A stretch of 13,565 nt of DNA from an uncultured Acetatifactor sp. (GTDB lineage: Bacteria > Bacillota > Clostridia > Lachnospirales > Lachnospiraceae): the NCBI GenBank assembly GCA_910585665.1, contig CAJUFI010000015.1, positions 63,969-77,533 on the forward strand, given 5' to 3'. Made by a program: the position numbers and the translations under genes. The notes beneath the pieces were generated by a model. The model saw only the letters and a list, made by a program, of their open reading frames with translations, did not search any database and was not told the origin of the DNA. Positions 6,790 to 13,565 of this stretch are shown piece after piece (positions within the stretch are counted from its first letter, which is position 1; each line of letters opens with the position of its first letter).

Positions 6790-6993
6790 TCCTCTTGGAA
6801 TCTCCAGAGCGCTTATGATACAGCTTTCCGGAACTTTTTTCTGCCGGATTGTGCTTCCCCTGAAATCCGAGAGCATATTCAGTGTAACAGATTCCCCGGG
6901 ACAGGTCTACCAATCAGACATGGAAAATTCAGCAACTCCCGGTTGCGCGAAAAAATGCAGTGCAAAATTCCCCACATGCCTGCAATCCGGCTC
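6790..6993. other. Intergenic stretch without a gene
   Basis: This is the divergent spacer between the HTH-VOC gene and the thrS promoter. I see only short imperfect dyads, for example TCCGG (6827-6831) with CCGGA (6844-6848), and TGCAG/CTGCA arms around 6955-6985. There is no frame with a ribosome site and no RNA gene. Confidence 0.5.
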
Positions 6994-7022
6994 TTGACAA
7001 GCGGCCTGCGCCATGATAGGAT
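6994..7022 (+). promoter_or_regulatory. Strong promoter of the thrS T-box transcript
   Basis: A perfect -35 TTGACA (6994-6999), a 17-nt spacer and TAGGAT (7017-7022), with an extended -10 TG at 7014-7015. Transcription should start near 7029, giving a leader of about 300 nt before thrS. Confidence 0.9.
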
Positions 7023-7028
7023 AAGAGA

Positions 7029-7292
7029 CAAATCAACATAAGAAAAAGCGATGACGGAAACAAGTAGCATAGGGATCGCAGACAGAGAGAGCGCCACATG
7101 GTGGAAGGCGCTTCTGTGGATTGTATGTGAAAACCATTCCTTAGCTGCGATGCTGAAAGTAGAGGTAAGCGTCGCCGTACACCTGCGTTAAAGGTTAGGA
7201 TTTGATGGAATCTGAAGTGAAAAATTAAGGTGGAACCGTGCAATGGGCACCCTTAAAGGTATGCGACACATATCTTTGGGGGTGCTTTTCTT
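7029..7292 (+). promoter_or_regulatory. T-box riboswitch leader (threonine)
   Basis: This RNA leader senses uncharged tRNA-Thr and controls transcription of the following synthetase gene. The start of the pattern is GACGGAAACAAGTAGCA (about 7053-7069). Stem I can form between AGCA/TCGCAG (7066-7069, 7076-7081) and CTGCGA/TGCT (7145-7154). An apical arm contains AGAGAGAGCGCC and GGTGGAAGGCGC. The best specifier is ACC at 7133-7135, a Thr codon followed by A. The antiterminator is complete: TTAAGG (7225-7230) pairs CCTTAA (7251-7256), the bulge is TGGAACC (7231-7237), and GTG (7238-7240) pairs CAC (7248-7250). In T-boxes the bulge UGGN binds the tRNA NCCA end; here N is A, which predicts U73 in the cognate tRNA. 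Antiterminator and terminator share bases and exclude each other. Confidence 0.93.
7247..7292 (+). terminator. T-box leader terminator (attenuator)
   Basis: A 17-bp stem, 7247-7263 with 7269-7285 including three G-T pairs, closes a CGACA loop and is followed by TTTTCTT. The 5' arm overlaps the antiterminator's 3' strand, so uncharged tRNA binding would prevent this structure. Confidence 0.92.
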
Positions 7293-7329
7293 ATGTGGAT
7301 TAATAATCTTAAAGAAAGGAAGAGGAAAA

Positions 7330-9084
7330 ATGAAGATCAAGATGAGAGACGGTTCCATGAAAGAGGCGGCCTTTGAGGAGGAGCTGGGGAGGGACGCGTT
7401 CCGGCATACCACGGCCCATATCCTGGCCCAGGCGGTAAAGCGGCTCTATCCGGACGCGAAATGCGCCGTCGGCCCGGCGATTCCGGAGGGGTTCTACTAT
7501 GACTTCGAATTCCCGTTCCGGTTCTCGGAGGAGAATTTCCCGGAAGTGGAAGCGGAAATGCGGAAAATCGTGAAAGAAAATCTCCAACTGCGTCAATTCA
7601 CGGCAGACCGGAAGTGGGCCCTGGAGGAGATGGAAAGGCGGGGCGAGGATTATAAGGCGGAGATTCTGTGCGGGCTGCGGTCAGAGGAGGAGATTAGCTT
7701 TTACAGGCAGGGAGAGCATCTGGAGATGTGCGCCGGCCCCCATGTGGCCTATACCAGCGCGGTCAGGGCGTTCAAGCTGCTGTCCGTGGCGGGGGCCTAC
7801 TGGCGCGGCGACGAGAGGAACAGGATGCTTACCCGGATCTACGGCACGTCCTTTCCGGATTCCAGGATGCTGGAGGAATATCTGAACCGCCTGGAGGAGG
7901 CGAAGCGCAGAGACCACAGAAAGCTGGGCAGAGAACTGGGGCTGTTCGCGCTGCTAAAGGAAGGGCCTGGTTTCCCTTTCTTTCTTCCCAGGGGCCTGGT
8001 TTTGAAGAATCTGCTCATCGACTATTGGAGGAGACTGCATGCCAGGGAGGGGTACCGGGAGATATCCGCGCCGGTGATCTTGAACCGCGGGCTTTGGGAG
8101 ACTTCCGGGCATTGGGAGCATTACAGGGATAAGATGTACGCCACGGTGATCGACGGGGAGGACTACGCCATAAAGCCCATGAGCTGTCCCGGCGGCATGC
8201 TGGTATACCAGATGGAGCCCCGTTCCTATCGCAATCTCCCCATGCGGGTCAGCGAGCTGGGGCTGATCCACAGAAACGAGAAGTCGGGAACCCTCCACGG
8301 ACTCATGCGGGTGCGCTGCTGCACACAGGACGACGCCCACATCTTCATGATGCCGGAGCAGATCCAGGAGGAGATTAAAGGGGTGGCCCGGCTGATAGAT
8401 GAGGTATATTCGAAATTTGGTTTCCAATATCGCGTAGAACTGTCAACCAGGCCGGAGGATTCCGTGGGGAGCGATGAGGACTGGGCGATGGCCACCGATG
8501 GCCTGCGGAATGCTTTGGAGGATTTAGGGCTGCCCTATGAGGTGAACCCCGGGGACGGGGCGTTCTACGGCCCGAAGATTGATTTCCACCTGGAGGATTC
8601 CATCGGGAGGACATGGCAGTGCGGAACCATCCAGCTGGATTTCCAGCTGCCCCAGCGTTTCGGGGCGGAATACATCGGGGAGGACGGGAAGAAGCACCGC
8701 CCCATCATGATACACCGGGTGGTGTTCGGCTCCATCGAGCGGTTCATGGGTATCCTGATAGAGCATTACGAGGGAAAGTTCCCGCTGTGGCTGTCCCCGG
8801 TACAGGTGAAGGTGCTGCCTGTTACGGATAAATATATGGATTATGCGCGGGAGATGGAAAGCGCCATGAAGAAGGAGGGCCTGCGCTGCGAGACGGATGC
8901 CAGAGGGGAGAAGATAGGCTACAAAATCAGGACGGCGCAGATGGAAAGGGTGCCCTATATGCTCATCGTAGGCGAGAAGGAAACCGGAACCGGAGACGTC
9001 TCTGTCCGGAAACGGGAGGAGGGCGACCTGGGGAGGATGCCGCTGGAGAGATTCCTGGGAATGCTGAAAGAGGAAGGAATCTGA
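7330..9084 (+). CDS. thrS: Threonyl-tRNA synthetase, short form lacking the TGS domain
   Basis: It charges tRNA-Thr with threonine. The 584-residue protein is about 60 residues shorter than the usual enzyme because the N-terminal TGS domain is absent; only a stub (IKMRDGSMKEAAFEEEL) precedes the editing domain. The editing site is intact: H26 and H30 (HTTAH), C134 and H138 (CAGPH). The class II core shows the motif 2 region (IHRNEKSGTLHGL, then RVRCCTQDDAH) and motif 3 (FGSIERF, 466-472). Zinc ligands are C286 (MSCPGG), H337 and H462, spaced as in the E. coli enzyme (C334, H385, H511). The anticodon-binding domain fills about 490-584. RVRCC replaces the usual RVRGF, and CPGG the usual CPGH. 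The start ATG 7330 follows GGAAGAGG; an upstream in-frame ATG at 7243 lies inside the T-box and is not used. A second, TGS-containing copy may exist elsewhere in the genome. Confidence 0.95.
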   Translation: MKIKMRDGSMKEAAFEEELGRDAFRHTTAHILAQAVKRLYPDAKCAVGPAIPEGFYYDFEFPFRFSEENFPEVEAEMRKIVKENLQLRQFTADRKWALEEMERRGEDYKAEILCGLRSEEEISFYRQGEHLEMCAGPHVAYTSAVRAFKLLSVAGAYWRGDERNRMLTRIYGTSFPDSRMLEEYLNRLEEAKRRDHRKLGRELGLFALLKEGPGFPFFLPRGLVLKNLLIDYWRRLHAREGYREISAPVILNRGLWETSGHWEHYRDKMYATVIDGEDYAIKPMSCPGGMLVYQMEPRSYRNLPMRVSELGLIHRNEKSGTLHGLMRVRCCTQDDAHIFMMPEQIQEEIKGVARLIDEVYSKFGFQYRVELSTRPEDSVGSDEDWAMATDGLRNALEDLGLPYEVNPGDGAFYGPKIDFHLEDSIGRTWQCGTIQLDFQLPQRFGAEYIGEDGKKHRPIMIHRVVFGSIERFMGILIEHYEGKFPLWLSPVQVKVLPVTDKYMDYAREMESAMKKEGLRCETDARGEKIGYKIRTAQMERVPYMLIVGEKETGTGDVSVRKREEGDLGRMPLERFLGMLKEEGI

Positions 9085-9128
9085 GCGTTGGACACCGGTG
9101 AATAAAAGATTGCTTTACAGGGTCTTAT

Positions 9129-9184
9129 GGGCGGCTTTTGCTTCTGCCGGACGCAGGCAGGATGCACTCGCCGCCCGCTTTTTT
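9129..9184 (+). terminator. Intrinsic terminator after thrS
   Basis: GGGCGGC (9129-9135) pairs with GCCGCCC (9170-9176). An inner hairpin CTGCC/GGCAG (9144-9148, 9156-9160) is extended by TGC/GCA pairs. Six T (9179-9184) follow. It lies 45 nt after the thrS stop. Confidence 0.85.
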
Positions 9185-9206
9185 ATCAGTTATGTGGCAA
9201 GCAGGA

Positions 9207-9233
9207 CAAGGGGGCGTAGCTGCCAGCCCCTTG
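9207..9233. repeat. Inverted repeat upstream of the glycyl radical enzyme promoter
   Basis: CAAGGGG (9207-9213) and CCCCTTG (9227-9233) form a 7-bp stem; an alternative outer pairing is GGCAAG (9196-9201) with CTTGCC (9230-9235). There is no T run on either side. It may be an operator or a leftover of the terminator region. The rest of 9185-9334 is A-rich spacer with no gene seen. Confidence 0.4.
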
Positions 9234-9334
9234 CCCTGGAACGGATTACATTCCCGGAAATCTCAAAACTTCTCGAAAACAACAAAAAACAAAATAAACC
9301 CACAAAAAAATTAAGGGAAATAGTGCCAGATTTA

Positions 9335-9363
9335 TTGACATCCGGAAAACATAGGCATATACT
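9335..9363 (+). promoter_or_regulatory. Near-consensus promoter of the glycyl radical enzyme gene
   Basis: TTGACA (9335-9340), a 17-nt spacer and TATACT (9358-9363). Transcription would begin near 9370, leaving a leader of about 165 nt (to 9536). In that leader I see a weak GGCAT (9375-9379)/ATGCC (9478-9482) long-range pairing and no clear riboswitch. Confidence 0.9.
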
Positions 9364-9536
9364 GAATAGGAAAGGCATGGGTGTACGTGTGCCCGGAAAG
9401 ATTATAGAGACGTAGTCCTTCTCCTGGAAAAAGAGCGGCGGAAGCGGCAGATTGCAGAGAAAGGGAGCAGTAGGGCTATGCCATTCAAATAGAACACATA
9501 AGGAACGCGAAGCAGTCAATACGGAAAGGAGCACCA

Positions 9537-12086
9537 ATGGCCAAATATTACACACAGGAAATCCCCAAAACGGACAGAATCCCCAGGCTGGTAGCGCATC
9601 TCTACGCCAAGATGCCGGAAATCGAATCCGCCAGGGCCAGGCTGATCACAGAATCCTATAAGGCGACAGAAGACAAACCGATAATCATGCGGCGCGCCCT
9701 GGCATTTGCCCATATTTTGGACAATATCCCCATCATCATCCGGGAGGACGAGCTGGTGGTAGGCAGCACCACCATCGCCCCCAGAGGCTGCCAGACCTAC
9801 CCGGAATTTTCCTACAAATGGCTGGAGAGCGAATTCGACACCGTGGCCGCCCGCAAGGCAGACCCCTTCTACATAGCCGAACAGACCAAGCGGGAGCTGC
9901 TGGAGGCGGACGCCTACTGGGAGGGGAAGACCACCAGCGAACTGGCCACTTCCCTCATGACCGAGGAGACGAAGAAAGCCATTGAGCACAATATCTTTAC
10001 CCCCGGCAACTATTTCTACAACGGTGTGGGCCATGTGACCGTCCAGTATGACAAGATTCTGGCCATAGGCTACAGGGGGCTTATCGAAGAGATACAGGCG
10101 GAGCTGGACAAGTGCAGCCCTGGCGACGAAGATTATTGCACCAAGAGCCAGTTCCTGAAAGCGGCCGTCCTAAGCTGCGAGGCCGTGATTCGCTATGCCC
10201 GCAGATATGCCCGGCTGGCGGAGGAAGAGGCAGCTTCCTGCACTGACTCCGCGAGAAAGCAGGAGCTCCTGCAGATAGCGGCCAACTGCGCCAGGGTGCC
10301 GGAACACGGAGCCGCCACCTTCCATGAGGCCTGCCAGAGCTTCTGGTTCATCCAGCAGCTGCTGCAGCTGGAGTCCAGCGGGCATTCCATCTCCCCGGGG
10401 CGCTTTGACCAGTATATGTATCCTTACTATAAGAAAGACCTGGAGGCCGGGAGGCTGACCAGGGAATCCGCCCAGGAGCTGATCGACTGTATCTGGGTGA
10501 AATTGAACGATTTGAACAAATGCCGTGACGCCGCCAGCGCGGAAGGGTTCGCGGGATACAGCCTGTTCCAGAACCTGATTGTGGGCGGACAGGACAAAGA
10601 GGGGTTAGACGTGACGAATGACCTGAGCTTTATGTGCATCACGGCCTCCAAGCATGTGTTCCTGCCCCAGCCATCCCTTTCCATCCGGGTGTGGAACAAG
10701 TCGCCCCACGAGCTGCTGCTGAAGGCGGCAGATTTGACGCGGACAGGCATCGGCCTGCCTGCGTACTACAATGATGAAGTCATTATCCCCTCGCTGCTGA
10801 GCAGAGGCCTTACCCTGGAGGACGCCAGGGACTACAATATCATCGGCTGCGTGGAGCCCCAGAAGGCCGGGAAGACGGAAGGCTGGCATGACGCGGCTTT
10901 CTACAACATGTGCCGCCCTCTGGAGCTGGTGTTCTCCAATGGCTGGGACAAGGGCGAGAAAATCAGCATAGAGACCGGGGCCGTGGAGGACATGGCTACC
11001 TTTGAGGAGTTCTATGACGCCTATAAGAAGCAGATGGATTACAACATCTCCCTGCTGGTGAACGCGGACAACGCCATCGACGTGGCCCATGCCACCCGCT
11101 GCCCGCTGCCGTTCCTGTCCTGCATGGTGGACGACTGCGTGAAGCGTGGCAAGAGCGTCCAGGAGGGCGGCGCGGTCTACAATTTCACCGGCCCTCAGGG
11201 ATTTGGCATCGCCAACATGGCGGACTCGCTGTATGCGATCAAGAAGCTGGTGTTTGACGAGAAGAAGGTGACTCTGGCGGAGTACAAGCGGGCGCTGGCC
11301 ATGAACTACGGCCAGGGCTTCGATGCCGTCAGCGCGGGAGAAATCGTCACGGAGATCCTGAGGGAGATTCGCAAGGTGAATCTCCCTGAGATGGACAGAA
11401 ACGGCATGGCCGTGGACGAAGCCCAGGTTGCGGGCATGATCGCGGCAGTGATGAGCGCGGAGCTTCCGGCGGAGGAGAAGAAGAGATATGAGGAGCTGCG
11501 GGCCATGATAGACGAGGTGCCCAAGTTCGGCAATGACAACGAGGAGGTGGACATGTTCGCCAGGGATGTGGCGTACACTTATACCAGGCCGCTGCTGAAC
11601 TACCGCAATCCCAGAGGAGGCCAGTTCCAGGCGGGGCTGTATCCCGTGTCGGCCAATGTGCCCCTGGGGGCCCAGACAGGAGCCACCCCGGACGGCAGGC
11701 TGGCCCATACCCCTGTGGCGGACGGCGTGTCCCCCTCGGCGGGCAAGGATGTGTACGGCCCCACCGCGGCGGCGAATTCCGTGTCCAAGCTGGACCACGG
11801 CATCGCCTCCAATGGCACCCTGTTCAACCAGAAATTCCATCCCACGGCGCTCAGCGGAGAGAAGGGGCTGGAGAACTTCGTGGCGCTGATTCGCTCCTAT
11901 TTCGACCAGAAGGGGAGCCATATGCAGTTCAATGTGGTGGACAGGGAGACCCTGCTGGATGCCCAGGCCCATCCGGAGAAGTACGCCCACCTGGTGGTGC
12001 GGGTGGCAGGGTACAGCGCGCTGTTCACGACGCTTTCCAAGTCCTTGCAGGACGACATCATCCGGAGGACGGAGCAGGGGTTCTGA
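9537..12086 (+). CDS. Glycyl radical enzyme, glycerol/diol dehydratase-like
   Basis: This oxygen-sensitive radical enzyme of the PFL2 group probably dehydrates a polyol. The C-terminal radical motif is RVAGYSA, with G825 as radical site. The active-site loop is GCVEP, with C438 and E440. Other residues line up with the B12-independent glycerol dehydratase of Clostridium butyricum (its H164, H281, S282, D447 as I recall them): H166 (VGHVTV), H283-S284 (GHSISPGRFDQ), and D452, 14 residues after the Cys. This favours glycerol, 1,2-propanediol or a related diol over choline or pyruvate, but the substrate is not proven. At 849 residues it is about 60 longer than that enzyme. The extra part is a charged helical block around 596-655, before VPKFGNDNEEVD. 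AAAGGAG (9525-9531) is 5 nt before the ATG. No radical-SAM activating enzyme, microcompartment shell gene or alcohol dehydrogenase is in the window, which is unusual for this family. Confidence 0.9.
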   Translation: MAKYYTQEIPKTDRIPRLVAHLYAKMPEIESARARLITESYKATEDKPIIMRRALAFAHILDNIPIIIREDELVVGSTTIAPRGCQTYPEFSYKWLESEFDTVAARKADPFYIAEQTKRELLEADAYWEGKTTSELATSLMTEETKKAIEHNIFTPGNYFYNGVGHVTVQYDKILAIGYRGLIEEIQAELDKCSPGDEDYCTKSQFLKAAVLSCEAVIRYARRYARLAEEEAASCTDSARKQELLQIAANCARVPEHGAATFHEACQSFWFIQQLLQLESSGHSISPGRFDQYMYPYYKKDLEAGRLTRESAQELIDCIWVKLNDLNKCRDAASAEGFAGYSLFQNLIVGGQDKEGLDVTNDLSFMCITASKHVFLPQPSLSIRVWNKSPHELLLKAADLTRTGIGLPAYYNDEVIIPSLLSRGLTLEDARDYNIIGCVEPQKAGKTEGWHDAAFYNMCRPLELVFSNGWDKGEKISIETGAVEDMATFEEFYDAYKKQMDYNISLLVNADNAIDVAHATRCPLPFLSCMVDDCVKRGKSVQEGGAVYNFTGPQGFGIANMADSLYAIKKLVFDEKKVTLAEYKRALAMNYGQGFDAVSAGEIVTEILREIRKVNLPEMDRNGMAVDEAQVAGMIAAVMSAELPAEEKKRYEELRAMIDEVPKFGNDNEEVDMFARDVAYTYTRPLLNYRNPRGGQFQAGLYPVSANVPLGAQTGATPDGRLAHTPVADGVSPSAGKDVYGPTAAANSVSKLDHGIASNGTLFNQKFHPTALSGEKGLENFVALIRSYFDQKGSHMQFNVVDRETLLDAQAHPEKYAHLVVRVAGYSALFTTLSKSLQDDIIRRTEQGF

Positions 12087-12091
12087 GAATT

Positions 12092-12280
12092 ATGGAAAAA
12101 CCGATGCTCAGCGAGCATTTTGACGTAGACGATATCAGGAAAATCAGGGAATATAATTCTCTGCGTCATATTGGGATGACACCGGATGAAATAGTGGAAG
12201 ATATTAAAAAGGGTGCTGCCGGATTGCTTGCGGAGCTAAGGAAAGACAAAAGCGAGGGGCACTGCTTGGGAAAGAGGTGA
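12092..12280 (+). CDS. Small hypothetical protein, possibly antitoxin-like
   Basis: This 62-residue charged protein starts 5 nt after the glycyl radical enzyme stop and ends 7 nt before the P-loop gene. The core, DVDDIRKIREYNSLRHIGMTP followed by an amphipathic EIVEDIKKGAAGLL, resembles small proteins common in clostridia and cyanobacteria that often sit next to a second small gene. Their function is not known to me, and some are suspected antitoxins. The ribosome site is poor (AGGGG about 11 nt upstream), so translation may depend on coupling with the gene before it. Base composition is more AT-rich than the flanking enzyme gene. ATG at 12104 is an alternative start. Confidence 0.55.
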   Translation: MEKPMLSEHFDVDDIRKIREYNSLRHIGMTPDEIVEDIKKGAAGLLAELRKDKSEGHCLGKR

Positions 12281-12287
12281 AAGCCAT

Positions 12288-12764
12288 ATGGCAATCCAAA
12301 CATCCGCACAGGAGACCATTAATACGTTAGACGCGATTTTTGAACGACATAGAAATGACCGTATCTGTGTTTTGGGAACGACATGCTGCGGTAAAACCAC
12401 TTTGCTGCGGCAGATACCCGGCTGCGTGGATTTGGATGATGAATTATGGCCACAGTTGACCCAGGAAGAAGCGGATTTTATCAGCCGAAAGCCGTGGACG
12501 AAAGAAATCGGAGACTTTATTGACAGGCTTGTCTATGAGAGGATTTCCGTAAAACCCGGGCATCCGTTATTCACAACGATTATTGTAGAATGTGATGTGG
12601 TAATCTATCTTGATATCAGCGAAGCGCTGTTGGCAGAGCACTGCAAAAAGAGAGGGAATAGTTTTACGGATGCAAAAAATGTAAAGGATGCTGTGGAGGG
12701 GGACTGGAACCATCACAGAGAAAAAGGCGGGAAAACCTTTTACTATCTATGTGTCACAGAATAA
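12288..12764 (+). CDS. P-loop NTPase, small-molecule kinase-like, C-terminus frameshifted
   Basis: The 158-residue product has a Walker A motif GTTCCGKTT (30-38), followed by CVDLDDELW (46-54) in the place where small kinases hold a substrate-binding Asp. Near 105-122, VIYLDISEALLAEHCKKRG resembles the strand and lid region of adenylate/shikimate-kinase-type folds. The exact family and substrate are unknown. The frame stops at TAA 12762-12764 after KTFYYLCVTE. If one T of the run 12738-12741 is skipped, reading continues as TIYVSQNKGAADLIAKLGKA and on to a TAG at 12817-12819, giving about 176 residues and ending 13 nt before the next gene. So the short form looks like a recent frameshift or sequencing error. 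AGAGGTG overlaps the stop of the small gene upstream, indicating coupling. A kinase-type toxin partner is possible but unproven. Confidence 0.75.
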   Translation: MAIQTSAQETINTLDAIFERHRNDRICVLGTTCCGKTTLLRQIPGCVDLDDELWPQLTQEEADFISRKPWTKEIGDFIDRLVYERISVKPGHPLFTTIIVECDVVIYLDISEALLAEHCKKRGNSFTDAKNVKDAVEGDWNHHREKGGKTFYYLCVTE

Positions 12765-12819
12765 AGGTGCGGCTGACCTGATTGCAAAGCTGGGGAAAGC
12801 GAAAATCATAAAGCTATAG
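12742..12819 (+). other. Out-of-frame C-terminal end of the P-loop gene
   Basis: 25 codons ending in TAG carry a plausible kinase tail (QNKGAADLIAKLGKAKIIKL) in the frame shifted from the main gene. The change is one extra base in TTTT at 12738-12741. It has no start or ribosome site of its own. Confidence 0.6.
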
Positions 12820-12832
12820 AGCGAGGAACATA

Positions 12833-13565
12833 ATGATCATAAAAAACGAACATCCGATTTTAGAGTACAGCACGGACAGAATCGCTGTCATCAATCCGGA
12901 CAGGGACGCGTCCAAAGCGGACAGAGACGGACAGGGCGGGGGCGGGTTTGGGCGTTTCCCCAGGCTCTGCCTGGTCACGTTCTTCGAGGAGGTGCTTGAC
13001 AGCGCGGTAGAGAGGTACGGGGGAGAGAAGATAGGGACATATGTCTCCGAAATGAAGGACTTCCATGTGTACCGGTTCACGGTGGATGGCACGGAGGTCT
13101 GCGCCGTACAGGCAGTGGTGGCCTCAGGCTCCATCGCCATGATGACCGAGATGCTCTACGGCAGCGGCGTGGAGGTGATCGTCTGCTGCGGCGGCTGCGG
13201 AGTGCTGGACGACATCCCGGAGGGAGCCATCATCCTGCCGGTGCGTGCCCTGCGGGACGAGGGGGCATCCTACAAATATCTGCCGCCTGCGCGGTTCATC
13301 GAGCTGCAGCCGGAGCCCATAGAGCGCTTCCGGGAAGTGCTGTCCGGCCACGGCATCCCCTACATAGAATGCGCCACCTGGTCTACGGACGGATTCTATA
13401 GGGAGACCAGAGAGATGGTGGCCTACCGGAGGGAAGAGGGCTGCAGGGCCGTGGAGATGGAGTGCGCCACCATGGCCGCCATCGCCCAGTTCCGGGGCAA
13501 GGTCTTTGGCCAGTTGCTCTACAGCGGCGACATCCTCATCGGCGGTGCGGAGGACTATGACGACA
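12833..13565 (+). CDS. Nucleoside phosphorylase (PNP/UDP family), 3' end outside window
   Basis: This cytoplasmic enzyme splits nucleosides with phosphate in purine or pyrimidine salvage. The 244 residues seen include the phosphate/base-binding region VVASGSIAMMTEMLYGSG (95-112), then VIVCCGGCGVL (115-125). The family signature VEMECATMAAIA (207-218) carries the Glu-Met-Glu that binds ribose, and ATWSTDGFYRET (181-192) supplies the Asp near the base. This pattern fits uridine phosphorylase or a related purine phosphorylase; which base is used cannot be decided. GAGG lies 6 nt before ATG 12833. Residues 21-40 form a charged, glycine-rich insert (DRDASKADRDGQGGGGFG) encoded over repeated CGGACAG units. 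The gene reads on without stop to the last base, so it is partial. Confidence 0.92.
   Translation, partial: MIIKNEHPILEYSTDRIAVINPDRDASKADRDGQGGGGFGRFPRLCLVTFFEEVLDSAVERYGGEKIGTYVSEMKDFHVYRFTVDGTEVCAVQAVVASGSIAMMTEMLYGSGVEVIVCCGGCGVLDDIPEGAIILPVRALRDEGASYKYLPPARFIELQPEPIERFREVLSGHGIPYIECATWSTDGFYRETREMVAYRREEGCRAVEMECATMAAIAQFRGKVFGQLLYSGDILIGGAEDYDD
12873..12934 (+). repeat. Four CGGACAG units in 62 bases
   Basis: CGGACAG begins at 12873, 12897, 12918 and 12928, inside the start of the nucleoside phosphorylase gene. Three of the four units encode Asp-Arg in a charged linker. It is likely a small expansion by slippage. Confidence 0.6.

Noticed and set aside
5755..7041. A 428-codon plus-strand frame over the HTH-VOC gene
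   Set aside because: It is antisense to three recognisable domains and runs across an intergenic region and a promoter; no ribosome site.
7243..7329. In-frame upstream extension of thrS beginning at ATG 7243
   Set aside because: It lies within the T-box antiterminator/terminator and has no ribosome site; the family N-terminus begins at 7330.
9377..9415. Twelve-codon frame in the leader of the glycyl radical enzyme as a possible leader peptide
   Set aside because: The predicted transcript start is only about 7 nt upstream, leaving no ribosome site, and no attenuator hairpin follows.
10605..11990. A 461-codon open frame on the minus strand inside the glycyl radical enzyme gene
   Set aside because: Its composition (many His, Arg, Gln, Gly) is that of an antisense reading of a GC-rich gene; no domain, no ribosome site, and the plus strand holds a complete well-conserved enzyme.

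Overview
The window looks like a chromosomal segment of a moderately GC-rich anaerobic Firmicute, most likely a gut Clostridia/Lachnospiraceae-type organism. Supporting signs are strong AGGAGG-type ribosome sites, a T-box leader in front of a threonyl-tRNA synthetase gene, an LplB-type sugar permease, GH2 beta-galactosidase-type C-terminal domains and an oxygen-sensitive glycyl radical enzyme. I saw no rRNA, tRNA, CRISPR array or intact mobile element.

Left part (1-3274): a complete two-gene ABC exporter (ATPase and ABC-2 type permease) ends at a strong inverted repeat. Beyond it, on the minus strand, lies a wrecked OmpR-type response regulator that has lost its start, carries a frameshift, and runs into an unidentified coding tail. 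Then comes a monocistronic gene with its own promoter, structured leader and terminator. It encodes a protein with a topoisomerase C-terminal-repeat-like N-terminus and a PD-(D/E)XK-like nuclease motif.

Middle (4260-9185): two direct repeats and a perfect palindrome precede an in-frame chimera, in which a sugar ABC permease missing its last membrane segment is joined to the C-terminal domains of a GH2 enzyme. Convergent to it is a minus-strand gene joining an XRE helix-turn-helix, a VOC/glyoxalase-like domain and a zinc-ribbon-like tail. Divergent from that is a strong promoter, a complete threonine T-box leader and a TGS-less threonyl-tRNA synthetase gene, closed by a terminator.

Right part (9186-13565): a near-consensus promoter drives an 849-residue glycyl radical enzyme whose active-site pattern matches B12-independent glycerol/diol dehydratases. 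No activating enzyme is visible beside it. Close behind it follow a small AT-richer gene, a P-loop kinase-like gene with an apparent C-terminal frameshift, and a nucleoside phosphorylase running off the window end. The close spacing suggests one transcript.

The window mixes ordinary housekeeping and transport genes with an unusual amount of local gene decay and rearrangement. The least explained candidates for new biology are the solitary nuclease-like gene, the HTH-VOC-zinc-ribbon protein and the small-gene/P-loop pair. I see no single locus that is clearly a new multi-gene system.
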